A stretch of DNA of 64,000 nt from Stutzerimonas nosocomialis (GCF_005876855.1 NZ_QLAE01000002.1:1-64000), one strand, 5' to 3'. Shown: positions 8,407 to 17,657, counted from the stretch's first letter. Translations and numbers: made by a program. The notes: a model not told the origin generated them from the letters alone.

Positions 8407-9269
8407 TGGGCATCTCCTTGATAGAGGGCGCGTACGGCGGCGGCATCGAGCTGCGTGCGGGTGTCGACGTCGGCCAGGCGCCGCAGGTACCAGGCGTGGC
8501 GACGGCTGCGTGGCTGGGGCGGTTTGCCCCGGGCGAACAGCCTGTGCAGTTCGGCACGGATGGCATCGCTGTCGTCGGCGACGTAACTGTCCGCCAGACC
8601 ACTGACATGGCGCTGCTCGCCGCCGGCGAGGCTCCAGATGAAGGGGCGGTCGCGCGAGTCGTATTCCTCGAGGCCGGCTTCCTGCTCGATCACCTGCGGG
8701 CCGTTGAGGCCGACGCGCGCCTCGCGGGTCACCACCAGATAGCTGCAGAGCCCGGCGGCGATGGACATGCCGCCGAAGCAGCCGACCGAGCCCGCGACCA
8801 CGCCGATCACCGGCTGGTACTCGCGCAGCTCGACGATGGCGGCCTGGATCTCGGCGATGGCGGCCAGGCCCAGGTTGGCTTCCTGCAGGCGCACGCCACC
8901 GGTTTCCAGCAGCAGCATGGCGCGGGTGGGAATGCCGCCCCGGTTATCCTCGACGGCCAGCTCCAGGGCCCCGGCGATCTTCGCGCCGCCGACCTCGCCC
9001 ATGCTGCCGCCCTGGAAGGCGCCTTCGATGGCGGCGATCACCGCCGGCTGGCCGTCCAGGGTGCCCTTGGCCACCACCACGCCGTCGTCGGCCTGGGTGA
9101 CGATGCCCTGCTTCGGCAGCCAGGGCGAGGTGACGCGGTCGAACGGATCGAGCAGTTCGCGGAAGCTGCCTTCGTCCAGCAATGCGCGGGCGCGCTGGCG
9201 GGCGCCGAGTTCGACGAAGCTGCGCGATTGCAGCAGGCGGGTCACTTCGTTTGCAGAGGCATCAGTCAT
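8403..9269 (-). CDS. mdcD: MdcD, malonate decarboxylase beta subunit
   Basis: A 288-residue carboxyltransferase-like subunit related to acetyl-CoA carboxylase beta. It partners MdcE in decarboxylating malonyl-S-ACP. Recognisable features are the Gly-rich oxyanion-type segments GAFQGGSMGEVGG and VVAGSVGCFGG. The gene overlaps mdcC upstream by 8 bp and mdcE downstream by 4 bp. Nothing is missing compared with the family. Confidence 0.94.
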   Translation of the reverse strand: MTDASANEVTRLLQSRSFVELGARQRARALLDEGSFRELLDPFDRVTSPWLPKQGIVTQADDGVVVAKGTLDGQPAVIAAIEGAFQGGSMGEVGGAKIAGALELAVEDNRGGIPTRAMLLLETGGVRLQEANLGLAAIAEIQAAIVELREYQPVIGVVAGSVGCFGGMSIAAGLCSYLVVTREARVGLNGPQVIEQEAGLEEYDSRDRPFIWSLAGGEQRHVSGLADSYVADDSDAIRAELHRLFARGKPPQPRSRRHAWYLRRLADVDTRTQLDAAAVRALYQGDAQ

Positions 9270-9561
9270 GGCCGACCTCCTCCAGTCCCTGTTCCAGGCG
9301 CAGGCGCACCACGCCGGGTGTGGCGCCGAAGTCGTGGATGTCGATGTTCAGCGCCGGCGGCGTCTGCTCGCGGAACATGCGCTCGAACAGGTGCCGCCAA
9401 CGCTGCTCGGCGCCGTTGACCGAGGTGACCACCTGGATCGCCAGCGTGCCGGCCTGGCCGGGTTCGAGCAGCACCTCCAGATCGCCCGAGCCGACCACGC
9501 CGACCAGGGCCTTGCCGCGGGCGGGTTGCCCGGCGGCGAATTCGAAAGACAGGGTTTCCAT
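9262..9561 (-). CDS. mdcC: MdcC, malonate decarboxylase acyl carrier protein (delta)
   Basis: A 99-residue acyl carrier protein that holds the acetyl or malonyl group as a thioester. The modified serine is visible as Ser25 in VVGSGDLEV, the attachment position known for the Klebsiella protein. It starts 2 bp after the mdcB stop and overlaps mdcD. The prosthetic arm needs MdcB (precursor synthesis) and MdcG (attachment), both encoded here. Confidence 0.93.
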   Translation of the reverse strand: METLSFEFAAGQPARGKALVGVVGSGDLEVLLEPGQAGTLAIQVVTSVNGAEQRWRHLFERMFREQTPPALNIDIHDFGATPGVVRLRLEQGLEEVGHD

Positions 9562-9563
9562 GT

Positions 9564-10433
9564 TCAGTTGCTCCCAGTCGGCGCCGGCGCGGCGGGCGCC
9601 AGGCGGTCGAGGAAAAGGGTGGCGGCCAGGAGGTCGGCAGCACCACCCGGCGAGGCGTTGAGGGCGAGCATGTCGCGATCGAGCAGGCGCAGCTGGCGGC
9701 GTCCGGCGAGGCTGGAGGCACCGCCGGCGGCGAGCACGGCGCGGGCGCCTTGCTGCATGCGCTCCAGCCCTTCCAGCCCGGCGCGGTGCAGCACGCAGGT
9801 GTCGGTCAGTTGGCTCATGATCGCCAGCAGCGCATCGAGCCGGGCGTTCTGCTCGCCGGTACCGGTGCGGCGGCTGGCCAGCAATTGCGGCAGGCCGTGT
9901 TCGATGACGGCGGGGAAGCCGTGCTGCGCCTGTTCGCGGGCGCCGGGCACGCCGTAGCGGCGGCAGACCCGCGCGCCATGGCTGTCCGGGTCGTAAGGGG
10001 CGGCCGGGTCGTCCAGCCGCGCCAGGGCTGCCGCGCTTGTGGCGATTTCGCCAGCCGAAGCGCCGGTTTCCAGCATCGCCGCCGCACTGAGCAGCCCCAG
10101 CGCCCAGATCGCGCCGCGATGGGTGTTGACCCCGACGGTGACGCGCAGCATCTCCGCTTCACCGTCGCGACCCAGCTGGCCGAGGGTTTCACGCAGCGCC
10201 TGGCTGACCCGGCCTTCGGTCCGCGCCGCCTCGGCCATGGCGGCGAAGGCCGGCCACAGCGATTGCGCCGAGGCGTGCATCAACCCCAGGTGCAGGTCAC
10301 GGTGCGCACCGCTGCCGCGCCGGTCCACCAGCCCCGGCTTGGGCGACAGGTCGGCCTCGTCGATCAGTGCCTGCACCGCCAGGTCCGCCAGCCGCTCGGC
10401 CGGCGACGGCCGTGTTGAAATGAGCGCGCTCAT
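9564..10433 (-). CDS. mdcB: MdcB, triphosphoribosyl-dephospho-CoA synthase
   Basis: A 289-residue CitG/MdcB family enzyme that makes 2'-(5''-triphosphoribosyl)-3'-dephospho-CoA from ATP and dephospho-CoA, the precursor of the MdcC prosthetic group. Family hallmarks are the [19 protein letters not shown] segment near residue 35 and the [13 protein letters not shown] motif. The ATG at 10433 shares one base with the mdcA stop codon (TGATG). The same frame is open upstream to 11066, but only as an antiphase reading of mdcA, so it was trimmed. Confidence 0.93.
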   Translation of the reverse strand: MSALISTRPSPAERLADLAVQALIDEADLSPKPGLVDRRGSGAHRDLHLGLMHASAQSLWPAFAAMAEAARTEGRVSQALRETLGQLGRDGEAEMLRVTVGVNTHRGAIWALGLLSAAAMLETGASAGEIATSAAALARLDDPAAPYDPDSHGARVCRRYGVPGAREQAQHGFPAVIEHGLPQLLASRRTGTGEQNARLDALLAIMSQLTDTCVLHRAGLEGLERMQQGARAVLAAGGASSLAGRRQLRLLDRDMLALNASPGGAADLLAATLFLDRLAPAAPAPTGSN

Positions 10434-12094
10434 CACCAGCTCCTGAACTTGGCGGGCGGGTTGTAGAGGCCGCCGGACCATTCCACCAGCTCGGCGATGC
10501 TCTTGGCCGCCAGCAACTCGCGGCTGGCGTCGTTGCGGCGGATGCCGAGGTCTTCCGGCAGGGCGATCAGGCCCTCGCGGCGCATGCGCTCGGTGTCCTT
10601 GGGATCGTGGCGCAGGCCGATGGCGGTGACGCCGGCCACCGCGGCGATCATCGCCTGGCGTTCCTCCAGCGAACGCGCCTTGTACAGGTAGGCGATGCCT
10701 TCCTCGGTGAGCAGGTGGGTGACGTCGTCGCCGTAGATCATGATCGGCGCCAGCGGCATGCCGCTCTTCTTCGCCACCTCGACCGCGTCGAGCTGCTCGA
10801 CGAAGGTGGGTTTGCCGCCTTCCTGGAAGGTCTCGACCATCTGCACCACGAGCTTCTTGCCGCGCTCGAGCAGGGTCACAGGCTCGGTCATGTCGAGCCA
10901 GGCGGGCGTGGCGTGACGGCGGCCGCGCGGATCGTGGCCCATGTTCGGCGCACCGCCGAAGCCGGCCAGGCGACCGCGGGTCACGGTGGACGAATGCCCG
11001 TCGCCATCGACCTGCAGGGTCGCGCCGATGAAGAGGTCTACCGCGTACTGTCCGGCCAGCTGGCACATCATGCGGTTGGAGCGCATCGAGCCGTCGCGGC
11101 CGGTGAAGAACACGTCCGGGCGCTGGGCGATGTAGTGCTCCATGCCCAGCTCGGTGCCGAAGCAGTGCACGCTCTCGACCCAGCCGGTCTCGATCGCCGG
11201 GATCAGCGTCGGGTGCGGGTTGAGCGTCCAGTTGCGGCAGATCTTGCCCTTGAGGCCCAGGGATTCGCCGTAGGTCGGCAGGATCAGCTCGATGGCGGCG
11301 GTGTTGAAGCCGATGCCGTGGTTGAGCGACTGCACCTTGTGTCTTTCGTAGATGCCGCGGATCGCCATCATCGCCATCAGCACGTGCACCGGCTTGATGT
11401 GGCGCGGGTCGCGGGTGAACAGCGGCTCGATGTAGAACGGCTTGTCGGCCACCACCACGAAGTCCACCCAGCTCGCCGGGATATCCACCCGCGGCAGGTC
11501 GCGCGGGTCGTCGACGATCTCGTTGACCTGGGCGATGACGATGCCATCGGAAAACGCGGTGGGTTCGACCAGCGCCGGGGTGTCCTCGGTGCTCGGGCCG
11601 GTGTAGAGGTTGCCCTCGCGGTCGGCGATGAAGCCGGCCACCAGCGCGACGTTGGGGATCAGGTCCACCAAGAGGCGCGAATAGAGCTCGATGTAGGTGT
11701 GGATGGCACCGACTTCCAGGAGGCCGTCCTCGAGCAACTGGCCGATGCGCAGGCTCTGCGGGCCGGCGAAGGAGAAGTCGAGCTTGCGCGCGATGCCGCG
11801 TTCGAACAGGTCCAGGTGCTCGGCGCGGCTGACGCTCGGCATGATCATGTGCAGGTCGTGCAGCCGGCCGGGGTCGGCCTGGGCCAGGGAGCGGGAGAGG
11901 AAGTCCGCCTGCTTCTGGTTGTTGCCTTCGAGCACCACCCGATCGCCCGGTGCGATCAGTGCTTCCAGTGCCGCGACGATCTTGTCGCTGGGCAACACCA
12001 CGCCATCGGCGAGGTTGCGCACCTGGTCCAGACGCCGGGCCTTTTCAGCGCGACGACGCGACCACTGCGGCGGTGGGGATATTGTTGTTGTCAT
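10433..12094 (-). CDS. mdcA: MdcA, malonate decarboxylase alpha (acetyl-S-ACP:malonate ACP transferase)
   Basis: A 553-residue CoA-transferase-like subunit that swaps acetate for malonate on MdcC, regenerating malonyl-S-ACP in each turnover. Length and long conserved stretches (for example the [15 protein letters not shown] region and [10 protein letters not shown]) fit MdcA. It is the first gene of the mdcABCDEGH-madLM transcription unit. Codons 2-5 form an AACAACAA motif directly after the ATG, and a 14-bp palindrome lies about 45 bp upstream (12138-12151). Substrate and role are secure from the full operon context. Confidence 0.96.
   Translation of the reverse strand: MTTTISPPPQWSRRRAEKARRLDQVRNLADGVVLPSDKIVAALEALIAPGDRVVLEGNNQKQADFLSRSLAQADPGRLHDLHMIMPSVSRAEHLDLFERGIARKLDFSFAGPQSLRIGQLLEDGLLEVGAIHTYIELYSRLLVDLIPNVALVAGFIADREGNLYTGPSTEDTPALVEPTAFSDGIVIAQVNEIVDDPRDLPRVDIPASWVDFVVVADKPFYIEPLFTRDPRHIKPVHVLMAMMAIRGIYERHKVQSLNHGIGFNTAAIELILPTYGESLGLKGKICRNWTLNPHPTLIPAIETGWVESVHCFGTELGMEHYIAQRPDVFFTGRDGSMRSNRMMCQLAGQYAVDLFIGATLQVDGDGHSSTVTRGRLAGFGGAPNMGHDPRGRRHATPAWLDMTEPVTLLERGKKLVVQMVETFQEGGKPTFVEQLDAVEVAKKSGMPLAPIMIYGDDVTHLLTEEGIAYLYKARSLEERQAMIAAVAGVTAIGLRHDPKDTERMRREGLIALPEDLGIRRNDASRELLAAKSIAELVEWSGGLYNPPAKFRSW
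12082..12089 (-). promoter_or_regulatory. Hfq/Crc-type CA motif overlapping the mdcA start
   Basis: The mdcA message begins ATGACAACAACAATATC; AACAACAA is an exact AAnAAnAA match within codons 2-5. Binding of Hfq/Crc at this position would compete with the initiating ribosome. The same ATGACAACAACAA string opens the kinase gene at 45619. Confidence 0.55.
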
Positions 12095-12137
12095 GCTGAC
12101 TCCACATTTTCCGCGATGTGGAGGGCACGTTAGGTAG

Positions 12138-12151
12138 TGACCGGGCGGTCA
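12138..12151. promoter_or_regulatory. Palindrome upstream of mdcA, candidate operator
   Basis: TGACCG-GG-CGGTCA is a palindrome with perfect 6-bp arms located 44-57 bp before the mdcA ATG, between mdcA and the chemoreceptor gene. Its place suggests a MdcR or other regulator site for the mdc operon; no binding site consensus was available to test it. Confidence 0.4.
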
Positions 12152-12227
12152 TCAATCAAGCTCGGCGTGCAATCGTTACGCTCAGGTTAACGATGGCTCT
12201 GCGCCGGGCGGAGCAGCGTGTCGCTGG

Positions 12228-13544
12228 TCAGTTCTTGAGCTGGTTGGCGAACTGGCCGACGGCGCTGACCACCTGCTTCGCGCCGTCCTGAATCTCGACG
12301 ATCACCGCGCCGGCTTCGTTGGCCAGCGCCAGCCCCCGTTCGGCCTGAGCCTTGCTGCTGGACATGCTGTCCACGGCGGTCTGTGCCAGCGCCTGGTTCT
12401 GCTGCACCACGTCGACGATCTCGGCGGCCGCCTTGCTGGTGCGGCCGGCCAGTTGGCGCACCTCGTCGGCCACCACCGCGAAACCGCGGCCCTGCTCGCC
12501 GGCGCGGGCCGCTTCGATGGCGGCATTGAGCGCCAGCAGGTTGGTCTGCTCGGCGATGCTGCTGATGGTCTTCATGATGGAGCTGATCAGTTGCGACTGC
12601 TTGTCCAGCGCCTCGATGCCGTTGGCCGCTTCCTCTACCTGCTCGGCGATCCGATGCATCACCTCGACGGTCTGCTGAACCACCGCGGCGCCTTTCTGTG
12701 CGGTGTGGTCGGTCTGCTGGGACGTGCCGTAGGCGATGGTGGCCGCTTCGGAAACCGCGCGCTCCTGATGCACCTGGTCGGTGACGACGGTGGCGAACTT
12801 CACCACCTTGTACAGTTTCCCGTAGCTGTCGCGCACCGGGTTGTACGAGGCCTCCAGCCAGACGGTCCGGCCATGGCTGTCGATGCGCTTGAAGCGGCCG
12901 GAGACGAATTCCCCGGCGTTGAGGCGGGCCCAGAAGTCGCGGTAGCCCTGGGAAGCCGCTTCCTCGGGTTCGCAGAACAGACGGTGGTGCTTGCCCGTAA
13001 TCTGTTCGAGCCTGTAACCCATGGCCCCGAGGAAGCGCTCGTTCGCCGTGATCACCTCGCCGTCGAGCCCCAGTTCGATGAAGGCGGTCGAGCGCAGCAG
13101 CGCGTTGATCAGGGCTTCGTGTTCCTTGGATTTTTCGATGGTGCGGGTCAGGTCGTTGGCGCACAGGGTGAATTTGAGGGTGCGTCCCTGGCTGTCCTTG
13201 ATCGGTTCCCAGATCGAGCGCAGCCAGGCTTCCTGCCCGTTGGCGCGCAGCATCCTGCACGCTCCGCTGAAGTGTTCGCCGCGCTTGAAGGTGGCCTGCA
13301 GCTTCTGATAGTTCGGCTGGGTGCGGAACGAGGCGGAGATCAGGTCCTCGATCGGGCGTCCGATCAGGTCCTCGCGCCGGTACAGCATCTCCTTCAGGAA
13401 CAGGTCGTTGGCGTAGCGGATCCGCCCGTCGATATCCAGTTCCAGCACCATCATTTCGCGATAGAGCGAATCCCGGGTCTGCTGGAGGCTGGCGAGCTCT
13501 TCCTGAAGCTGAGCGTTCTTGGCTTTGAGTTTTGTGAAGAACAT
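12228..13544 (-). CDS. Soluble PAS-PAS methyl-accepting chemotaxis protein (BdlA-like)
   Basis: A 438-residue cytoplasmic chemoreceptor without membrane segments. A short N-terminal coiled coil is followed by two PAS domains (about residues 25-135 and 145-260). The C-terminal signalling domain carries the invariant hairpin-tip segment around [25 protein letters not shown]. The layout and length resemble P. aeruginosa BdlA, which governs biofilm dispersion, and Aer-type redox sensors. The cofactor (haem or flavin) cannot be read from the sequence. It stands alone, convergent to nothing, downstream of mdcA on the same strand. Naming it bdlA would be an inference from architecture. Confidence 0.85.
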   Translation of the reverse strand: MFFTKLKAKNAQLQEELASLQQTRDSLYREMMVLELDIDGRIRYANDLFLKEMLYRREDLIGRPIEDLISASFRTQPNYQKLQATFKRGEHFSGACRMLRANGQEAWLRSIWEPIKDSQGRTLKFTLCANDLTRTIEKSKEHEALINALLRSTAFIELGLDGEVITANERFLGAMGYRLEQITGKHHRLFCEPEEAASQGYRDFWARLNAGEFVSGRFKRIDSHGRTVWLEASYNPVRDSYGKLYKVVKFATVVTDQVHQERAVSEAATIAYGTSQQTDHTAQKGAAVVQQTVEVMHRIAEQVEEAANGIEALDKQSQLISSIMKTISSIAEQTNLLALNAAIEAARAGEQGRGFAVVADEVRQLAGRTSKAAAEIVDVVQQNQALAQTAVDSMSSSKAQAERGLALANEAGAVIVEIQDGAKQVVSAVGQFANQLKN

Positions 13545-13778
13545 GGGGCGGGTACCGAGGGCTGGACGGCGGGTAACAGGTAGTCGGCAGACCCCTCGAT
13601 CTCTGAAGGCTCAATGATGGCCAGGAGTGAAGCGCTTCACGGCTTCGGCGCTGCCGTGGCGGCCCGGGCGAGCCGCCTGCTTGCGCGCCAGTCAAAGGTG
13701 TTTGCTGGCCAGGCGGCTTTTTCCCGAGGGCGTCGGCGCCCAGACTGCGGGGCCTCGCAGCCATCACCGGAGAACGCC

Positions 13779-14084
13779 ATGATCCACGTCATCGCCACCC
13801 TTCATACCGCCCCGGGCGCCCGCCCGCGGGTGCTCCAGGCCCTCGCCGAGGTCACGCCGCAGGTGCTGGCCGAGCCGGGCTGCCTGGCCTACCAGCCGCT
13901 GGTCGACCTCGCCACCGACATGGCGGCGCAGACGGTCGACGAAGACAGCATCCTCATGTTCGAGCAATGGCAAAGCGTCGATGACCTGCAGGCTCATCTG
14001 CAGATGCCCCATATGCTGCGTTACCGCGAGCGCGTGGGGGACGAGGTTACCCGGGTCACCCTGCGGATACTGACCCTGCCCTGA
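13779..14084 (+). CDS. Antibiotic biosynthesis monooxygenase (ABM)-family small protein
   Basis: A 101-residue dimeric alpha-beta barrel protein of the ABM superfamily. Typical features are the opening IHVIATLHTAPGARPRVL strand-helix and the MFEQWQSVDDLQAHLQ segment. Members act as cofactor-free quinol monooxygenases or as unknown small enzymes; the substrate is not known here. ATG 13779 has a CGGAG ribosome binding site 4-5 bp upstream. The open frame extends further 5' but without initiation signals. It is convergent with the methyltransferase gene. Confidence 0.75.
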   Translation: MIHVIATLHTAPGARPRVLQALAEVTPQVLAEPGCLAYQPLVDLATDMAAQTVDEDSILMFEQWQSVDDLQAHLQMPHMLRYRERVGDEVTRVTLRILTLP

Positions 14085-14088
14085 TCGT

Positions 14089-15033
14089 TCAGGCCTCGCG
14101 CCGGCTGAAGACCAGGGCCTTGAGGCCGGCGTCGGGGTCGATGTCGGCGAATTCCGGCGGGTTGTCCAGGCGCCGCTCGAAACGCAGCTGCGGCGCCTCG
14201 CGGCCCATCTCGTCGATGAGAAAGGCCGGCCCGGTGTCCGGATCGTTGATGCAGGCCAGTACCTGCCCATCGTCGGTGAGCAGTTCGGCCAGCCGGCGCA
14301 GGATCTTCTGGTAATCGCGGGTCAGGGCGAAGCTGCCTTTCTGGAAGCTCGGCGGGTCGATGATGATCAGGTCGTATGGGCCTTCCTTGCGCACCTTGCC
14401 CCAGCTCTTGAACAGCTCGTGGCCGAGAAAGCCGACCCGGCTCAGGTCGTGGCCGTTGAGGCGATGGTTGTCGCGCCCGCGGCTCAACGCGGCCCGCGCC
14501 ATGTCCAGGTTGACCACGTGCTCGGCGCCGCCGGCGACGGCGGCCACCGAAAACCCGCAGGTATAGGCGAAGAGGTTGAGCACGCGCTTGCCGGCCGCCT
14601 GCTCGCGCACCCAGCGTCGGCCGTGGCGCATGTCGAGAAACAGCCCGTTGTTCTGCTTCTGGCCGATGTCCAGCTGGAAGCGCAGGCCGTCCTCGTGGAT
14701 CACCCAGTGCTCCAGCGGCTCGCCGAGCAGGCGTTCGGTGGGGCTGTCCGGCAGGTAGCGGTGCTGCAGGAGCAGGCTATGGGCGCCGCTGGCGGACCAG
14801 GCGGGCGAGGCCGCGACCGCCATCAGCGTGTCCTTCAGGGCGGCCAGCGCCTCGGCATCGGGCGCCCGGAACAGCGCCACCAGCAGCACGCCCTCGAGCC
14901 AGTCCACGGTCAGTTGCTCCAGCCCTTCCCAGCGGCGCCCCCGGCCATGGAACAGGCGGCGTGCTTCTGCGGGGGCGGGGTCGAGTGCGTCGAGCAGCAG
15001 GGGCTGCAGCGTGGCGATAGCGGTGGGCGTCAT
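14089..15033 (-). CDS. Class I SAM-dependent methyltransferase (RlmI/RlmK-like)
   Basis: A 314-residue methyltransferase. The SAM-binding loop NLFAYTCGFSVAA sits near residue 155 and the IIIDPPSFQKGSF catalytic motif near 230. These features resemble the C-terminal part of RlmL/RlmK and RlmI, which modify 23S rRNA. No PUA or THUMP domain is present in the first 120 residues, so it is a shorter relative and its target (rRNA or other) is open. It is transcribed away from the antiporter gene. Confidence 0.8.
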   Translation of the reverse strand: MTPTAIATLQPLLLDALDPAPAEARRLFHGRGRRWEGLEQLTVDWLEGVLLVALFRAPDAEALAALKDTLMAVAASPAWSASGAHSLLLQHRYLPDSPTERLLGEPLEHWVIHEDGLRFQLDIGQKQNNGLFLDMRHGRRWVREQAAGKRVLNLFAYTCGFSVAAVAGGAEHVVNLDMARAALSRGRDNHRLNGHDLSRVGFLGHELFKSWGKVRKEGPYDLIIIDPPSFQKGSFALTRDYQKILRRLAELLTDDGQVLACINDPDTGPAFLIDEMGREAPQLRFERRLDNPPEFADIDPDAGLKALVFSRREA

Positions 15034-15213
15034 GACGATCGGTGATCTGGAAGGCGTGCCAGTTTAACCCCGGCGGCGGGTACGCGGGCGAGCCGTTGAC
15101 GGAGGTCAATCCGCCGCCAATGAACCCACGGTCAGGCGTGCGGCGAGGTCTATACTGCGGATGCCTGCCGATTTGTAACTGGACGTGTACTCGCAGCGAG
15201 ACCCTGTTTGCCG

Positions 15214-16839
15214 ATGGATATTCTCTACCTGATTTTCCTGCTGCTGCTGGCAGTGGGCGCCAGTCGCATCCTCGCCAATCTCATTCCGTTGCCCCTGCCG
15301 ATCCTGCAGATAGTGCTTGGCAGCCTCCTTGCGATGCCGCCGTTCGGCATGCAGATCGAATTGCATCCGGAAATCTTCATGTTGTTGTTCATCCCGCCGT
15401 TGTTGTTCTACGACGGCTGGAAGATTCCCAAGCGCGAATTCACCGAACATGGCGTTGAGATGACCGCCATGTCGCTGGTGCTGGTACTGCTGGTGGTCGT
15501 GGTCGCCGGCTACTTCATCCATTGGCTGCTGCCGGCGATACCGCTGGGCGCGAGCTTCGCCCTGGCCGCGATCCTCTCGCCCACCGACGCGCTGGCGGTC
15601 ATCGCCATCGGCCAGGGGCGCCTGCCGAGGCACATGGCGCACCAGCTCGAAGGCGAGGCGATGATGAACGACGCCACGGGCCTGGTTTCCTTCAAGTTCG
15701 CCCTGGCGGCGGCCATCAGCGGCACCTTTTCGCTGGTCTCGGTGGCCGGCGAGTTCGTGATCGTCGCCCTTGGCGGCCTGCTGATCGGCGCCGGCCTGAG
15801 CTGGTCGGTGGGCAGGCTCAAGCGCTGGATGACCGCGCGCGGCCTGTTCGATCCGGCGGTGTACGTGGTGATGATCCTGCTGCTGCCGTTCGCCGCGTTC
15901 TACCTGGCCGAGCATGCGGGCATGTCCGGCATCCTCTCGGCGGTGGCCGCCGGCATGGTGCAGAGCCGCGTCGACATGCTGCCGGTCAAGACCAGCACGC
16001 GAATCCTCAACCGCAGCATCTGGGAAATGCTCGACTTCAGCTTCAACGGCCTGGTGTTCCTGCTGCTGGGCCTGCAGTTCCCGCGCATCGTCGGCCGCGT
16101 CTGGGAGGCGTCCGCCCACCAGGCCTACGACATGCCGACGCTGCTGTTCAGCGCCGTGGCGATCATGGCGCTGCTGCTGGCGATGCGCTTCGCCTTCGTC
16201 TACGCCTACCACTGGAGCGAAATGCGCGTGCGCCGCCTGCGGGGCGCACCGGTGGAGGACAAGTCGCTCGGCCTGTTCTCGGCGCTGAGCGCGGTGGCGG
16301 GCGTGCGGGGCGCCATCACCCTGGCCGGGGTCCTGTCGGTGCCCCTGATGATCGGCGATACGCCTTTTCCCGGGCGCGACCTGATGATCTTCCTTGCCGC
16401 GGCGGTGATCATCCTCTCGCTGCTGGTCGGCGCGCTCGGTGTGCCCTTTTTCCTCAAGCGGATGCCACACAACGATTTCGAAGAGCACGAGCGCGAACTG
16501 CAGAAGGCCAGGCGCCAGGCGGCGCAGGCGGCGGTCGGCTGGCTGGAGAACTGGCGGCAGGAGAATGCCAGCAGCGACGTCGACCGCTCGGCGCTGCAGA
16601 GCGAGGTCGCCGAGCGGGTGATCGAGTCCTACCGCCAGGACCTCGAAGCGCTGATGGACCGGGAAGACATGGCAAACCAGGCGCGGCGGACCCGGACGCT
16701 GGAAATCGAACTGCGCCTGCAGGCGATCGCGGTGCAGCGCAAGGAGCTGCTGCGCATGCGCAAACGCCATGACATCGACGAGCAGATGCTCCAGGCGCTG
16801 ATCCGCGACCTGGATTATGACGAGGCGGCGCTACGCTGA
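15214..16839 (+). CDS. Na+/H+ antiporter, CPA1 family
   Basis: A 541-residue inner-membrane cation:proton antiporter with about 12-13 helices in the first 420 residues. It carries the CPA1 hallmark SPTDALAVIAIGQ near residue 125 (the essential aspartate) and a conserved EGEAMMNDATGLV motif. The last 120 residues form a charged, probably coiled-coil cytoplasmic tail. ATG 15214 was preferred over the TTG two codons earlier; the ribosome binding site is weak in both cases. The gene ends about 170 bp before the sRNA locus and has no obvious terminator of its own. Confidence 0.88.
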   Translation: MDILYLIFLLLLAVGASRILANLIPLPLPILQIVLGSLLAMPPFGMQIELHPEIFMLLFIPPLLFYDGWKIPKREFTEHGVEMTAMSLVLVLLVVVVAGYFIHWLLPAIPLGASFALAAILSPTDALAVIAIGQGRLPRHMAHQLEGEAMMNDATGLVSFKFALAAAISGTFSLVSVAGEFVIVALGGLLIGAGLSWSVGRLKRWMTARGLFDPAVYVVMILLLPFAAFYLAEHAGMSGILSAVAAGMVQSRVDMLPVKTSTRILNRSIWEMLDFSFNGLVFLLLGLQFPRIVGRVWEASAHQAYDMPTLLFSAVAIMALLLAMRFAFVYAYHWSEMRVRRLRGAPVEDKSLGLFSALSAVAGVRGAITLAGVLSVPLMIGDTPFPGRDLMIFLAAAVIILSLLVGALGVPFFLKRMPHNDFEEHERELQKARRQAAQAAVGWLENWRQENASSDVDRSALQSEVAERVIESYRQDLEALMDREDMANQARRTRTLEIELRLQAIAVQRKELLRMRKRHDIDEQMLQALIRDLDYDEAALR

Positions 16840-16859
16840 AACAGCTGAACCGATTCAGT

Positions 16860-16926
16860 TGTTACCGCATCTTGCGCCGATCGGGCGCGAGGTGAGTGTT
16901 ACGGTAACGGATCGCCCAAGGTTACA
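16860..16926 (+). promoter_or_regulatory. Cluster of GTTAC/GTAAC half-sites, candidate CbrB activator region
   Basis: TGTTAC at 16860-16865, the palindrome GTTAC-G-GTAAC at 16898-16908 and GGTTACAG at 16920-16927 lie 60-125 bp upstream of a -24/-12 promoter. That is the usual distance of an enhancer-type site for a sigma54 activator. In Pseudomonas, CbrB activates crcZ-type promoters from upstream repeats; that this is its site is inferred from position and repetition. Confidence 0.55.
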
Positions 16927-16983
16927 GCCTGATCCGACCTGAGTTTTTCGCTAACCGGTTGAAAACAAAGGATTTCACGTTTT

Positions 16984-16999
16984 TGGCACGCCCTATGCT
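16984..16999 (+). promoter_or_regulatory. Sigma54 (-24/-12) promoter of the Crc-decoy sRNA
   Basis: TGGCACG-N4-ATGCT contains the invariant GG (16985-16986) and GC (16997-16998) ten bases apart, as in RpoN promoters. Transcription would start about 12 bp later near 17010, exactly where the A-rich motif series begins. Confidence 0.75.
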
Positions 17000-17009
17000 T
17001 TCTGTATGG

Positions 17010-17310
17010 CACAACAAAAATAATAAGCGGCAAAAACCAAACAAGAACGATACGTATCGGCTCTCGCACAATAACGACAAGACGGCAGAGACGAAGCTAA
17101 CCGATTCTTTTGGAGAGGAAACGCCAGCGGGCATGACCCGGCGGCCAGTCGAGAATAAAAAACTGCACGAGCAGCTCGGTGACTGGCGGTAGATGGCGCT
17201 TCAGCGACCAAAAGCATCCGTTATCTACTGGGCCGAGATGGCCTCCACCACTTGGTGGGCAGAAAAACAAGAGCGTTCAAACTCAAGGGAGCTTCGGCTC
17301 CCTTGAGTCG
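17010..17310 (+). ncRNA. CrcZ/CrcY/CrcX-type sRNA, decoy for Hfq/Crc
   Basis: An approximately 300-nt untranslated RNA predicted from a sigma54 promoter to a strong hairpin. It contains AAnAAnAA motifs at 17013-17026 (three overlapping copies in AACAAAAATAATAA), 17040-17047, 17154-17161 and 17263-17270, plus a near match at 17070-17077. CrcZ-family RNAs carry about five or six such motifs, are driven by CbrB and RpoN, and titrate Hfq/Crc to relieve catabolite repression. It is not next to cbrAB here, so it is more likely the second copy (CrcY/CrcX type) than CrcZ itself. Short frames across it have no ribosome binding site. The region is markedly AT-richer than its flanks. Confidence 0.8.
17281..17308 (+). 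terminator. Hairpin ending the Crc-decoy sRNA
   Basis: A perfect 12-bp stem (ACTCAAGGGAGC / GCTCCCTTGAGT) with a UUCG tetraloop. The following bases (CGTTCTGG) give only a short U-containing tract, so it may act both as 3' end and as protective structure. Confidence 0.65.
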
Positions 17311-17619
17311 TTCTGGTGTCCGGGATTTATGGGCGCTCTGCAGGCAGCCGCGAATTGCGGGCTTGCGCTGCCATCCGGCGGTGGTCGGCGTCGCCTGGTC
17401 ACGGCGGCCTGTACGCGATCGCATGAATCTGGCCAGCTGCGCAACACGGGTGGGCGCTTCAACGGAATACGGACCCAGCCTCCGAAAACTTCCTTCCTGC
17501 AATTGCCCTTGATCCAAGCGAGCCTTCATTGAAAGGCTCGCCCGCAAGCGGTGTGGCAGCGCTGCCTTCTTAAGTCGTCCGGTTGGAAGCCCGGCGAATG
17601 GATCGCTGAAAACGACGCC
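17311..17619. other. Spacer between sRNA and tRNA-Arg, no supported gene
   Basis: No credible coding frame is present. One inverted repeat, GCGAGCCTT-N6-AAGGCTCGC at 17519-17542, could form a 9-bp hairpin but lacks a T tract. Minus-strand open frames through here run antisense into the sRNA and look like chance readings. Confidence 0.4.
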
Positions 17620-17653
17620 AAAAAAAAGCCCCAGGCGCTTTACCTGGGGCTTT
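17620..17653 (-). terminator. Rho-independent terminator of tRNA-Arg
   Basis: On the minus strand AAAGCCCCAGG-N-CCTGGGGCTTTTTTTT forms a GC-rich stem followed by eight T residues, starting a few bases after the tRNA CCA end. Confidence 0.85.
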
Positions 17654-17657
17654 GATA

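Noticed and set aside
16959-17192. Plus-strand 77-codon frame through the sRNA (MKTKDF...)
   Set aside because: It starts upstream of the sigma54 promoter, lacks a ribosome binding site, and its Lys/Asn richness merely reflects the AAnAAnAA motifs.
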